From contig JAQGKM010000372.1 of the NCBI GenBank assembly GCA_028290125.1, positions 1-14,371 of the forward strand: 14,371 nucleotides of DNA. The letters are read 5' to 3'. The notes under the pieces are model-generated. The model made no database searches. It had not been told where the DNA came from and was given only the letters and a program-made list of their open reading frames with translations. The DNA is from Hyphomicrobiales bacterium. Its GTDB lineage: Bacteria > Pseudomonadota > Alphaproteobacteria > Rhizobiales > Beijerinckiaceae. Below, one piece after another: positions 6,582 to 13,516 of this stretch; within the stretch, counting starts at the first letter, position 1, and every line of letters begins with the position of its first letter. The position numbers and the translations under genes were made by a program.

Positions 6582-8913
6582 TCAAGAACCTTTCAACGCT
6601 TGGCGCCGCCTCGCTGCTTGTCGCGAGTTGCGTGCGGCGGGCGGCCTTGAGCCGTGTCTCGAGATCGTTCTCCCGCTCGGGAGAGAACAGGTCGTCAGAC
6701 AGCGGCACCAGCATCGGATGCGCGCCCAGGGCGGCGATCGTCCGTTCCGTCGAGATGCACGGCGTCTGCCGCGAGATCGCGTCCATGACCTTGATGGGCA
6801 GACCGGTGCCCAGGTTGACCGGATTGATGCAGGCGTCCGAAAGGCGGATCAGCGGATCGATGTCGCGCAGGAAGTCGAGAAGCACGACACGGGGCGGCAG
6901 CGTTTCGCATTCCCGGCGAAGGTGCTCGCACACCTTGCCGGCGAAGTAGAAGACGTAACGGTCAGAGATGCGCGCCGACGAAAGCGAGCGCAGGAAGCCG
7001 AGGATTCCCTCGACATTGGCGGGATGTCCGCTTCCGATGATGCTGAAGTGGATCGTGTCGCCGGATGCACAAGCGTGTCGCGCGCTCTTCATGCGATCGC
7101 GAAAGGGCGCACTTTCGCGATAAAGCGTCGAGAAGTGACGTCGCCGCGAATAGGCGCTCGCGCCTTGCGCGCGGGCGCGGAAATATTCGGAATAATTGTG
7201 CAACTCGCAATTGACGCCCTGCGCCGCAAGCTTGCTCTGTTCGGCCCGGCTCAAGACCCAGACGGTCCCGAACCCGCGAACATCGGCCATTTCCTGCGCG
7301 AACTGCGCCGCGAACTCGTCGTCGCCGAACGCGCCCCTGATCCGCTGCTGCTCACTCGAAATGTCGTGCATTTCAAGCGCGGCGTCGGCGCGCGCGACGC
7401 CCAGGGCGGTCAGCATCGGATGGAAGTGGGAGTAGTTCAGAATGGCTGTCGGCACGAGCGAGCGCACCAGCGCACGGCTGCTGCTCAGATCGCATTGCTG
7501 GTTCAGCTCGACGAGGTCCGTGTACCGGAAACGCGAATACTCGGCGAAGCGGTCGGCGCCGCTGTAAAAGCCCGGCAACAGCAAAAATCCGTAGCCGTAC
7601 GACGACGTCGAATTGAACGTCATGGATTCCAGCATGCTGCGATGGGCGGTGTGGATGTCGGTCGCCTGCGTGAAGCTCGGCCAGTCGCATGTCACGAAGA
7701 TCGGGTAATGACCTGACGCGACCGCGTGATGCTGTTGCCCCGCGATGATCTGGGAGCAGCCCTCATTCTGCACGTTGTTGCAGGTGATGAAGACCGGCCG
7801 GAAGACGGCAGGCGGAGCCGTCCGCCGCGACACGATTTCGAAGAAATGTCGCGCGGTGAATTCAAGAGCAGCCGGTCGGCGACGAGCCGCGACATCGGCG
7901 ACCGCTTCGGCGACACGTCGTGCGAGTTCTTGCGGCGGAAGCCCTCTTTCGAGCGTGAGAACATGGTCGGGAAAGTCGAGATGGAAACCAAGATCCTCGT
8001 AGGCAAGGACAAACAGGCCATTGGCCGCAGCCTCCTGCACGATCCCCGACCCGCGCAGGCGATACTGGGCGCCGTAGAGCATCAGGCAGATGTGGTTACC
8101 CGCAAACGCAAGGTCGTAATCCGCCTGCGTCTCCTGCGAGAGCAGAACGAGGTTCTCCCTTTCGTCGGCCAAGTGCTTCAGCTGGTCGATCGTCGCGGTG
8201 TACTCCGGACCCCGATTCAGCTCGTTGGCGTCGGTGTGCACGAAATAGCGAAGCTCGCCGGAGGCTGTCACGAGCGCGGGCAGTTCGTAAAAGCCCTTTT
8301 CGCCCCGCGCCTCGCCGATATAGGCGATCACCGGCTCCACGCCGCTCGGCGCGACGTGCTTGCTCCTGGAGATGTAGCTGCAGGTCCCGTAGGTCAGGCC
8401 AGGGAACTTCTGCGACCAGTGAGCCAGAAGCGCGTGGCGTTCGCAGAGGATCGTAAAGCGGGCGCGGACCTCGGCCGGCAGTTTCTCCAGGATCGAAAAT
8501 GCGTCGGAATAGAGAATTGGCTCTGCCGCGTAGTTGATGTCCGTCTCGCTGATCATCACCTTGACGTGCGGCATCCGTGAGGGCGGCAGCCCGAGGACGA
8601 CGGCATAAGTAAGCGACAGCAAGAGCGCCGGCAGGGGCATCTTCAGCAGGACGATATCGTCGCTATCGACGCCGATTGCTTCGAGGCAATCGCGGATGCG
8701 GGCTCCGGTCACCACCGGAGACAGCGTCGTCATCTCCTCGCGCGTCGGAATTCCGGCGTGATGTCTCGCGAGCGTGACGGGCGCGGGCTGGGGCGGCGAC
8801 GCCAGAACCAGATCCCAATCTGCAGATGCTCCGGCGCTCAGAGCCTTCAACGTCTCGGCCGGATGCCCGAAGGTGTCGAACCGGTCAATCGCAAGATAGA
8901 TGAGTTTTGGCAC
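6562..8913 (-). CDS. tandem two-domain glycosyltransferase (two GT-B modules)
   Basis: The roughly 783-residue protein looks like two GT-B glycosyltransferases fused end to end. Residue numbers here count from the TTG at 8919. The first module spans about 1-365. It has a phosphate-loop-like VIAYIGEARGEKG (197-209) and a donor-binding stretch GSGIVQEAAANGLFVLAYED (290-309). The second module spans about 375-785. It opens with VFITCNNVQNEG (376-387) and ends with the classical INPVNLGTGLPIKVMDAI (698-715), where GT4 enzymes have GSGxKxKxLEA; the Glu is Asp here. There are no membrane segments. Two starts are possible. TTG at 8919 sits directly on the AGG of the ribosome-binding site, so GTG at 8913, six bases after AGG (8920-8922), is preferred. 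It lies downstream of the epimerase gene and overlaps the 164-residue gene. Such double enzymes often add two successive sugars. Confidence 0.75.
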   Translation of the reverse strand: MPKLIYLAIDRFDTFGHPAETLKALSAGASADWDLVLASPPQPAPVTLARHHAGIPTREEMTTLSPVVTGARIRDCLEAIGVDSDDIVLLKMPLPALLLSLTYAVVLGLPPSRMPHVKVMISETDINYAAEPILYSDAFSILEKLPAEVRARFTILCERHALLAHWSQKFPGLTYGTCSYISRSKHVAPSGVEPVIAYIGEARGEKGFYELPALVTASGELRYFVHTDANELNRGPEYTATIDQLKHLADERENLVLLSQETQADYDLAFAGNHICLMLYGAQYRLRGSGIVQEAAANGLFVLAYEDLGFHLDFPDHVLTLERGLPPQELARRVAEAVADVAARRRPAALEFTARHFFEIVSRRTAPPAVFRPVFITCNNVQNEGCSQIIAGQQHHAVASGHYPIFVTCDWPSFTQATDIHTAHRSMLESMTFNSTSSYGYGFLLLPGFYSGADRFAEYSRFRYTDLVELNQQCDLSSSRALVRSLVPTAILNYSHFHPMLTALGVARADAALEMHDISSEQQRIRGAFGDDEFAAQFAQEMADVRGFGTVWVLSRAEQSKLAAQGVNCELHNYSEYFRARAQGASAYSRRRHFSTLYRESAPFRDRMKSARHACASGDTIHFSIIGSGHPANVEGILGFLRSLSSARISDRYVFYFAGKVCEHLRRECETLPPRVVLLDFLRDIDPLIRLSDACINPVNLGTGLPIKVMDAISRQTPCISTERTIAALGAHPMLVPLSDDLFSPERENDLETRLKAARRTQLATSSEAAPSVERFLNARRHL

Positions 8914-8943
8914 AATCAACCTGTCGGGGCGTTATTGGCGGCT

Positions 8944-9927
8944 CTAGCTCAGCGCATGCAGGTTGGTCGAATTGCGCCGCACCTGTTGAGCGATCCAGCG
9001 GTACGTCTCCTCGATGCCGGCGCGCAGCGAGAAGCGCGGCTTCCATCCAATCATCTCTTCGATCAGGCGGTTGTCCGACGAGCGTCCGCGCACGCCTGTC
9101 GGCCCCGGGATGTGATTGGACGTCACCTCGTACTGCGCGACGGCCGAGATGATGTCGACCAGCCGGTTGATGCTGACCATCTCTTCGGAACCGATGTTCA
9201 CCGGCCCGGCGAAATCGGATCGCATGAAGCGCAGCGTCGCGTCGATGCAATCCTCGATGTAGAGGAAAGAGCGCGTCTGTTCACCGTCGCCCCAGATGTC
9301 GATCCGCCCGTCCTGGCCGGCGCTGGCGACCTTGCGGCACAGAGCCGCCGGGGCTTTCTCGCGCCCGTCGTTCCACGAGCCCTCGGGACCGTAGACGTTG
9401 TGATAGCGCGCAACGCGGCATTCGAGTCCGTGATTGCGCATGAAGGCGAAGTAGAGCCGCTCGGAAAACAGCTTCTCCCAACCGTATTCGCTGTCGGGCG
9501 CGGCCGGATAGGCGGACGATTCCTCGCAGACGGGGTTCAGCGGGTCGCGCTGATTGTGCTCGGGATAGATGCAGGCGCTGCTCGAGTAGAAGACCCGGCG
9601 GGCGCGGCGCTGCACGGCCGCCTCGGCGACGTTCAGATTGATCATCGCACTGTTGTGCATCACGTCGGCGTCGTTCTCGCCGGTGAAAATGTAGCCGGCG
9701 CCGCCCATGTCGGCGGCGAGCTGATAGACCTCGTCGAAGCGGCGGTCGAAGATGTGGCGGACGAATGTCGGGTCGCGCAGATCGCCGATCGCGAAGTCAT
9801 TGGCGTCTGTCGCCGAGAAGCGCGGCGCTTTCAGGTCGACGCCGCGCACCCAGGCTCCGTCTGCCGCCAGTCTGCGGACGAGATGGTGCCCGATGAAACC
9901 ACCAGCACCGAGAACGAGAACGTTCAT
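8944..9927 (-). CDS. GDP-mannose 3,5-epimerase (NAD-dependent)
   Basis: This enzyme (EC 5.1.3.18) converts GDP-D-mannose to GDP-L-galactose, with GDP-L-gulose as a side product, using tightly bound NAD in an extended-SDR Rossmann fold. The glycine-rich NAD motif GAGGFIG is at 7-13. Hallmarks of the plant enzyme are all present: ADMGGAGYI (72-80), SSSACIYPE (115-123), YGWEK (148-152), GREKAPAA (188-195), WGDGEQTRSF (212-221) and GPTGVRGRSSDN (275-286). The catalytic residues known from Arabidopsis (Cys145, Tyr174, Lys178, Lys217, Arg306) map to Cys119, Tyr148, Lys152, Lys191 and Arg280. All five are at the same offset of 26, so the active site is complete. The 327-residue length equals the plant enzyme without its N-terminal extension. 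The ATG has a strong GAGGAG six bases upstream. It is the first gene after the only sizeable gap and supplies an activated sugar to the operon's transferases. The alternative, another SDR sugar epimerase, is unlikely. Confidence 0.95.
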   Translation of the reverse strand: MNVLVLGAGGFIGHHLVRRLAADGAWVRGVDLKAPRFSATDANDFAIGDLRDPTFVRHIFDRRFDEVYQLAADMGGAGYIFTGENDADVMHNSAMINLNVAEAAVQRRARRVFYSSSACIYPEHNQRDPLNPVCEESSAYPAAPDSEYGWEKLFSERLYFAFMRNHGLECRVARYHNVYGPEGSWNDGREKAPAALCRKVASAGQDGRIDIWGDGEQTRSFLYIEDCIDATLRFMRSDFAGPVNIGSEEMVSINRLVDIISAVAQYEVTSNHIPGPTGVRGRSSDNRLIEEMIGWKPRFSLRAGIEETYRWIAQQVRRNSTNLHALS

Positions 9928-9933
9928 CGCCTA

Positions 9934-9939
9934 CTCCTC
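9934..9939 (-). promoter_or_regulatory. strong ribosome-binding site of the epimerase gene
   Basis: GAGGAG lies six bases before the ATG at 9927. It is the best Shine-Dalgarno match in the window and fixes the epimerase start. Confidence 0.8.
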
Positions 9940-10082
9940 AAATGCTTTTAAATCCGCCGGATCGGCGAGAATGGAAGTTTTCAGAAAAAACGTCGGATAC
10001 GGACCAAAGCGACCGAGATCGTGCGCCCGTTACGCCTGATTGAATATCAAGCTTGGCCTTGGTTAGCGAGTCGGAACTTCGA
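9940..10082 (-). promoter_or_regulatory. AT-richer intergenic region, possible internal promoter for the epimerase block
   Basis: This is the only gap over 100 bases between genes; elsewhere genes overlap or lie within about 60 bases. The stretch 9961-10020 is about 45% GC by hand count against over 60% around it. On the minus strand it contains a TTGATATTCAA palindrome (10040-10050), a run of six T after GACG followed by CTGAAAAC, and, nearer the gene, TTTAAAAG. A small hairpin, CGCCG-ATC-CGGCG (9955-9967), would lie in the leader of the epimerase message. I cannot point to a convincing -35/-10 pair, so the promoter is an inference from spacing and composition. Confidence 0.35.
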
Positions 10083-11144
10083 TCAAAGCGGCCGTGTGGC
10101 CGGCACGCCACAAAGCATTTCGAACTGAAACTCCGATGTGAACAGTCGGGACATCGCCGCGAGCCGGTCGCGGACTTTTCCCAGCAGGTAAGACCGCTTG
10201 TCATCATCGATCTGCGCCAGCGTGTAGGCCGCAAATTCGTAGTCGTCGTCGAGGCAAACTCTTAGTGGGTCTGAGAATATCATCTCGTGAAGCCACTCGC
10301 TGGCGCCGTAGATGGGCAGGCAACCCGCACTTACGCCCTCGAAGACCGGCACGCCGAAACCCTCATGGGCCGACAGGTTCAGGAGCATTTTCGAAGAGGT
10401 GAGCACTTCCTCGCGGAGATCGTCGCTGGCGTCGAGGTGCAGGTCCACCCCGTCGATGGACCGGGCGAGGTTGATGCAATCGTCGAAGTAGCGCCCTGCG
10501 CCGCCGCCGACGACCGCCATGCGGGCTCCGGGCCGCATGCGCCGATAATGCCGGAAGACATGCAGCGCCTTGTGGAGCCTCTTGTGGGGGACAATGCGCC
10601 CGATACTGGCGAGATCGTAGGTCACGCTCGCCACAGGCGGCGTTGCAAGGTTCAGGGCGTCGCGGATCATCGGCGGGGCCCAGCGCCAGTCGACGTCGGA
10701 CAGGACGCCGCGTGCTCTCTGTTGCGCAATCGTGTAGGGCGAATTCGCCAGGAAACGATGGAAGACATCCCGGGCGCCTGCAATCTGGACCAATCCATCG
10801 CGCAAGGCCTGTGCGGTCTCGGGATCGTAGTCGTCGAAGAAATACGGACTGGTCTGGTTGTGATAATACAGGACCTTGTTGGCGCAGGGCGTCGCCGCAA
10901 CAATGTCGAACTTCCGGTCGTAAATGCCATAGTGATAGACGATCGTGTCGTCTGCTCCGCACATTCGGGGCAAGTCTTCGAAGGTGTGGACCTGCTCCGA
11001 AACGCTTTCGTGCTTCTCCTGCGCGCAGAGATGGACACGATAGCCTCTGCTCTTGAGCAGTTCATATTGCGAGAAGAGATAATCGCCGGTTCCGTCTCGC
11101 CGCCTGAGCGACGGAACGACGAAGAACGCATTTTTTTGGCTCAT
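10083..11144 (-). CDS. GT4-type glycosyltransferase
   Basis: This is a GT-B retaining glycosyltransferase of about 353 residues, probably cytoplasmic, that adds one sugar of the repeat unit. Numbering from the ATG at 11144, the first half includes a YYHNQTSPYFF segment (93-103), a typical GT4 acceptor-side loop. The second half begins with SIGRIVPHKRLHKA (180-193), holding the Arg and Lys that bind the donor phosphates. The EX7E motif is intact in HEGFGVPVFEG, with Glu261 and Glu269. Two starts compete: TTG at 11156, with GAAGG nine bases upstream, and ATG at 11144, with GAGAGG just upstream (11149-11154). I chose the ATG because the extra residues MRGG add nothing and the next residues begin a normal Rossmann strand. 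The stop is followed by the 9928-10082 gap, so this may be the last gene of the upstream transcription block. The sugar specificity is unknown. Confidence 0.85.
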   Translation of the reverse strand: MSQKNAFFVVPSLRRRDGTGDYLFSQYELLKSRGYRVHLCAQEKHESVSEQVHTFEDLPRMCGADDTIVYHYGIYDRKFDIVAATPCANKVLYYHNQTSPYFFDDYDPETAQALRDGLVQIAGARDVFHRFLANSPYTIAQQRARGVLSDVDWRWAPPMIRDALNLATPPVASVTYDLASIGRIVPHKRLHKALHVFRHYRRMRPGARMAVVGGGAGRYFDDCINLARSIDGVDLHLDASDDLREEVLTSSKMLLNLSAHEGFGVPVFEGVSAGCLPIYGASEWLHEMIFSDPLRVCLDDDYEFAAYTLAQIDDDKRSYLLGKVRDRLAAMSRLFTSEFQFEMLCGVPATRPL

Positions 11145-11198
11145 TCCGCCTCTCAAATGATCTGGCCTTCAAACTTAGTCACGTCGCGAAAAGCAGTG

Positions 11199-12173
11199 TC
11201 AGATCAGCCTGTCAGGACGCACCCGCCGATAGGCCGTGAGCGTCTCGCGCGCGGTGCGCTCCCAGGTGAATGACAGGAAGACCGCGCGCGACGCATCCGG
11301 GCGAACCGGAGATTGACGGAGCGCGTCCGACAGCGCCCCGGTGATGCTGTCGACGTCGTCCGGGTCGCAATAGACCGCCTCGTCGCCGAAATATTCCTTC
11401 GTGCTCCCGACCGCCGTCACGACAAGCGGCGCGCCTGCGGCGCCGGCCTCGATAGCAGCAATTCCGGGCGTCTCGCAGGCGCTCGGCAGGGCGAAGACGG
11501 CGCAGCTTTCCAACAGCGCGCGGTGTTGGTCGCCCGCATTCTCGATCGGACCGACATAGTCGATCGTGTCGCCATATTCCCCCATCAGCCGCTCGAACAG
11601 GCCGCGCTCCCGGATCTGACCGGCGATGCAAAGCCGCTTCTTCAAGCGGCGACACGCCTCCGCCAGACGGGACAGGTTCTTGCGCGTATCGATGTTGGCG
11701 ATCGCGAGAACCATATCGGGATCGACGCGCGCGACATCTCGCTTGCAGGATGCGAACGGCTCGGGAACGATCGCGTTGACGACCTCGACGAACTGGTCGC
11801 GATCGGGAAGCGACATCCGCTCACGGATGCGGTCCGATTCCGCTTTAGAATTCGTGAGGATCAGGGCTGCATGGATCAGGACGTGCCTGACCCTGTTCCA
11901 CTCGCGCTCGTCGTAATCTCCCGGCCAGAGAATCGGCGAGACGACGTATGGAATCATCTGCTCCACCGCCAGATTGACGTACAGCTCCATCGAGTAGGTC
12001 ACGCTGAACAGGTGCAGCAGATCTGAGCTCAAGTAGGACGAGGAATCGTAGATGTCGAATGCCCTGGCGTTCACGCCGGCCGACCTGACGGCGGACAGCG
12101 TCTCGCTGAATTGCTTCTCGCCGCCACCGGGGATTGCGAAAGCCGTCGGGTATGTCGCGAAGGTGACTTTCAT
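11199..12173 (-). CDS. GT4-type glycosyltransferase
   Basis: This 324-residue GT-B enzyme opens with a glycine-rich acceptor loop, PGGGEKQF (15-22), standard for the family. A LTNSKAESDRI hinge (106-116) leads to the donor domain. There ANIDTRKNLSRL (159-170) contains the phosphate-binding Arg/Lys pair and CETPGIAAIEAGAAGAP (233-249) is a complete EX7E motif, with Glu234 and Glu242. No membrane segments are present. The ATG overlaps the stop of the CapK-like gene by four bases (ATGA), and GGAG lies five bases upstream, so it is translationally coupled to that gene. A 54-base gap separates its stop from the next glycosyltransferase start. Donor and acceptor cannot be read from the sequence. 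Confidence 0.88.
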   Translation of the reverse strand: MKVTFATYPTAFAIPGGGEKQFSETLSAVRSAGVNARAFDIYDSSSYLSSDLLHLFSVTYSMELYVNLAVEQMIPYVVSPILWPGDYDEREWNRVRHVLIHAALILTNSKAESDRIRERMSLPDRDQFVEVVNAIVPEPFASCKRDVARVDPDMVLAIANIDTRKNLSRLAEACRRLKKRLCIAGQIRERGLFERLMGEYGDTIDYVGPIENAGDQHRALLESCAVFALPSACETPGIAAIEAGAAGAPLVVTAVGSTKEYFGDEAVYCDPDDVDSITGALSDALRQSPVRPDASRAVFLSFTWERTARETLTAYRRVRPDRLI

Positions 12174-13516
12174 GCCTGCTCCACATCCGCGAGATGCCTG
12201 AACTTCCCGCGGTCGCCGACGCGGATCAGCTCGTCGGAATCGATGACGCGGATATCGAGTCGATGCCCGACAATCCGCGCGATGGTATCCGCCGCCATCT
12301 GGGCGTCGAAGCCGGCGTCCGGAACGATGTTCAGCGTGAGCGTGCTTTGCAGCGAGTTTCGCACGAGCTGAAACTCGCGCACCTTTCCGACGCGATGGTC
12401 GAGAATGTCCATCAGCGTGTGGGTCATGATGGTCCGGTCACCGATCCGGACGAGATCGTGAACCCGTCCGCTCAGCTTGTTGAGGACGATTTCGCCGTTG
12501 TCGGACGCGTGGAACACTCCAAGATCGCCCGACCTGTACCGGATCAGCGGCATGGCGTCGTTGCGAAGGGTCGTGAAGGTGATCTCCGTTTCCTCGCCGC
12601 GGACGCTCTCGTCGAAGAAGACGAGGTGGTTCATCAGCCGAAGCTCTTCGGCGTCAGGGTCGATCTGGTAGGCGATGACGCCCGCCTCCGCGAGGCCATA
12701 GCGATTGGCGACGTCGCAATGAAAGGCGCGTTTGATCGTGCTCTCCTGGTAGGGGTGCAGGACTTCGCCCGAGGGCTCGTACACCCGGAAGTAACGCTGG
12801 CCGGGCCCGGATTGCGAAATCGATTTCTGCGCGATCAGGTACATGGTCGAAGGATGGCTGTGGACCAGATTGGCGCCGGCCGAAACGACCTTGCCAAGGT
12901 ATTCCTCGACCTTCCTGTCGGAAAACTCCCGCGTGAAGACATTGTCGCGATGGGTCGCGAGGTGCTCGCCAAACCGTCTCCAGTCGAACTTGGCGTCCTC
13001 TGCGGTCTCATTGAAGTCGCAGGCGAAGTGCAGCTGCTTGTTGGCCAGGGCGCTTTCGTAATGCGACCTGCAGAACCAGGTCGTTGCGCCCGACCAGTCG
13101 ATCGCCTCGCGATCGTAGAAGAAATAGGCCGATGGCCCGGCCGAGCCGCCCGTCTTCATGCGCTTGAGATCGTTCGGATCGAACGCCAGCGACACAAGTT
13201 CGTCAGCATGCGCCAGAACATCCGCCTTCGTCATGATCGGCAGATCGTTGAAGTAGGCGAAATCTTTCTTGATCCTGGCGACGAGCTCGGGCCGGATGCG
13301 CTTCTGATAATAGGGCACGTTCGCGACAGCAGCCTCCAGGCTGCGAACCACGAGTTCGTGGCGCCGGCGCAGTTGCCGGTCCGGCGAGAGCCGGTAGTAG
13401 GCTGCGATCTCGGCGATCTTGCCTGTCACGTTGCGCCCGGCCGCCCGCTCTGCGATGCGGAAGAAGAGCGGCCGCGCGAGACTGATTACCGGGCGCATGA
13501 AAACCTGATCCAGCAT
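12170..13516 (-). CDS. CapK/PaaK-family adenylate-forming enzyme
   Basis: This is a member of the phenylacetate-CoA ligase-like branch of adenylate-forming enzymes, which activate a carboxylate with ATP. The 448-residue length is typical of CapK proteins found in capsule loci. The ATP-binding motif is TGGSAGP (122-128), a variant of the usual TSGTTGxP. The adenine-binding motif is NRYGLAEAG (271-279), and LIRYRSGDLG (324-333) carries the ribose-binding Asp. SGRVHDLV (349-356) is the hinge motif, and Lys438 in GDRGKFR is placed where the catalytic lysine of the C-terminal lobe is expected. The ATG at 13516 has GGAG eight bases upstream, overlaps the preceding stop by one base, and the gene's own stop overlaps the next start by four. 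The known CapK function is unresolved. A role in activating an acyl or amino-acid decoration is an inference. No carrier protein is visible nearby. Confidence 0.8.
   Translation of the reverse strand: MLDQVFMRPVISLARPLFFRIAERAAGRNVTGKIAEIAAYYRLSPDRQLRRRHELVVRSLEAAVANVPYYQKRIRPELVARIKKDFAYFNDLPIMTKADVLAHADELVSLAFDPNDLKRMKTGGSAGPSAYFFYDREAIDWSGATTWFCRSHYESALANKQLHFACDFNETAEDAKFDWRRFGEHLATHRDNVFTREFSDRKVEEYLGKVVSAGANLVHSHPSTMYLIAQKSISQSGPGQRYFRVYEPSGEVLHPYQESTIKRAFHCDVANRYGLAEAGVIAYQIDPDAEELRLMNHLVFFDESVRGEETEITFTTLRNDAMPLIRYRSGDLGVFHASDNGEIVLNKLSGRVHDLVRIGDRTIMTHTLMDILDHRVGKVREFQLVRNSLQSTLTLNIVPDAGFDAQMAADTIARIVGHRLDIRVIDSDELIRVGDRGKFRHLADVEQA

Noticed and set aside
6568..7716. 382-codon plus-strand frame opposite the tandem glycosyltransferase
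   Set aside because: It is an antisense shadow; the opposite strand encodes well-formed GT-B motifs.
8758..9951. 397-codon plus-strand frame across the epimerase
   Set aside because: It is antisense to a gene with a complete catalytic set and strong ribosome-binding site, and its own protein has no recognisable motif.
10089..10102. Hairpin CGGCC-ACAC-GGCCG at the end of the glycosyltransferase gene as a terminator
   Set aside because: The stem is only 5 base pairs, lies inside the coding end and is not followed by a T run on the minus strand.
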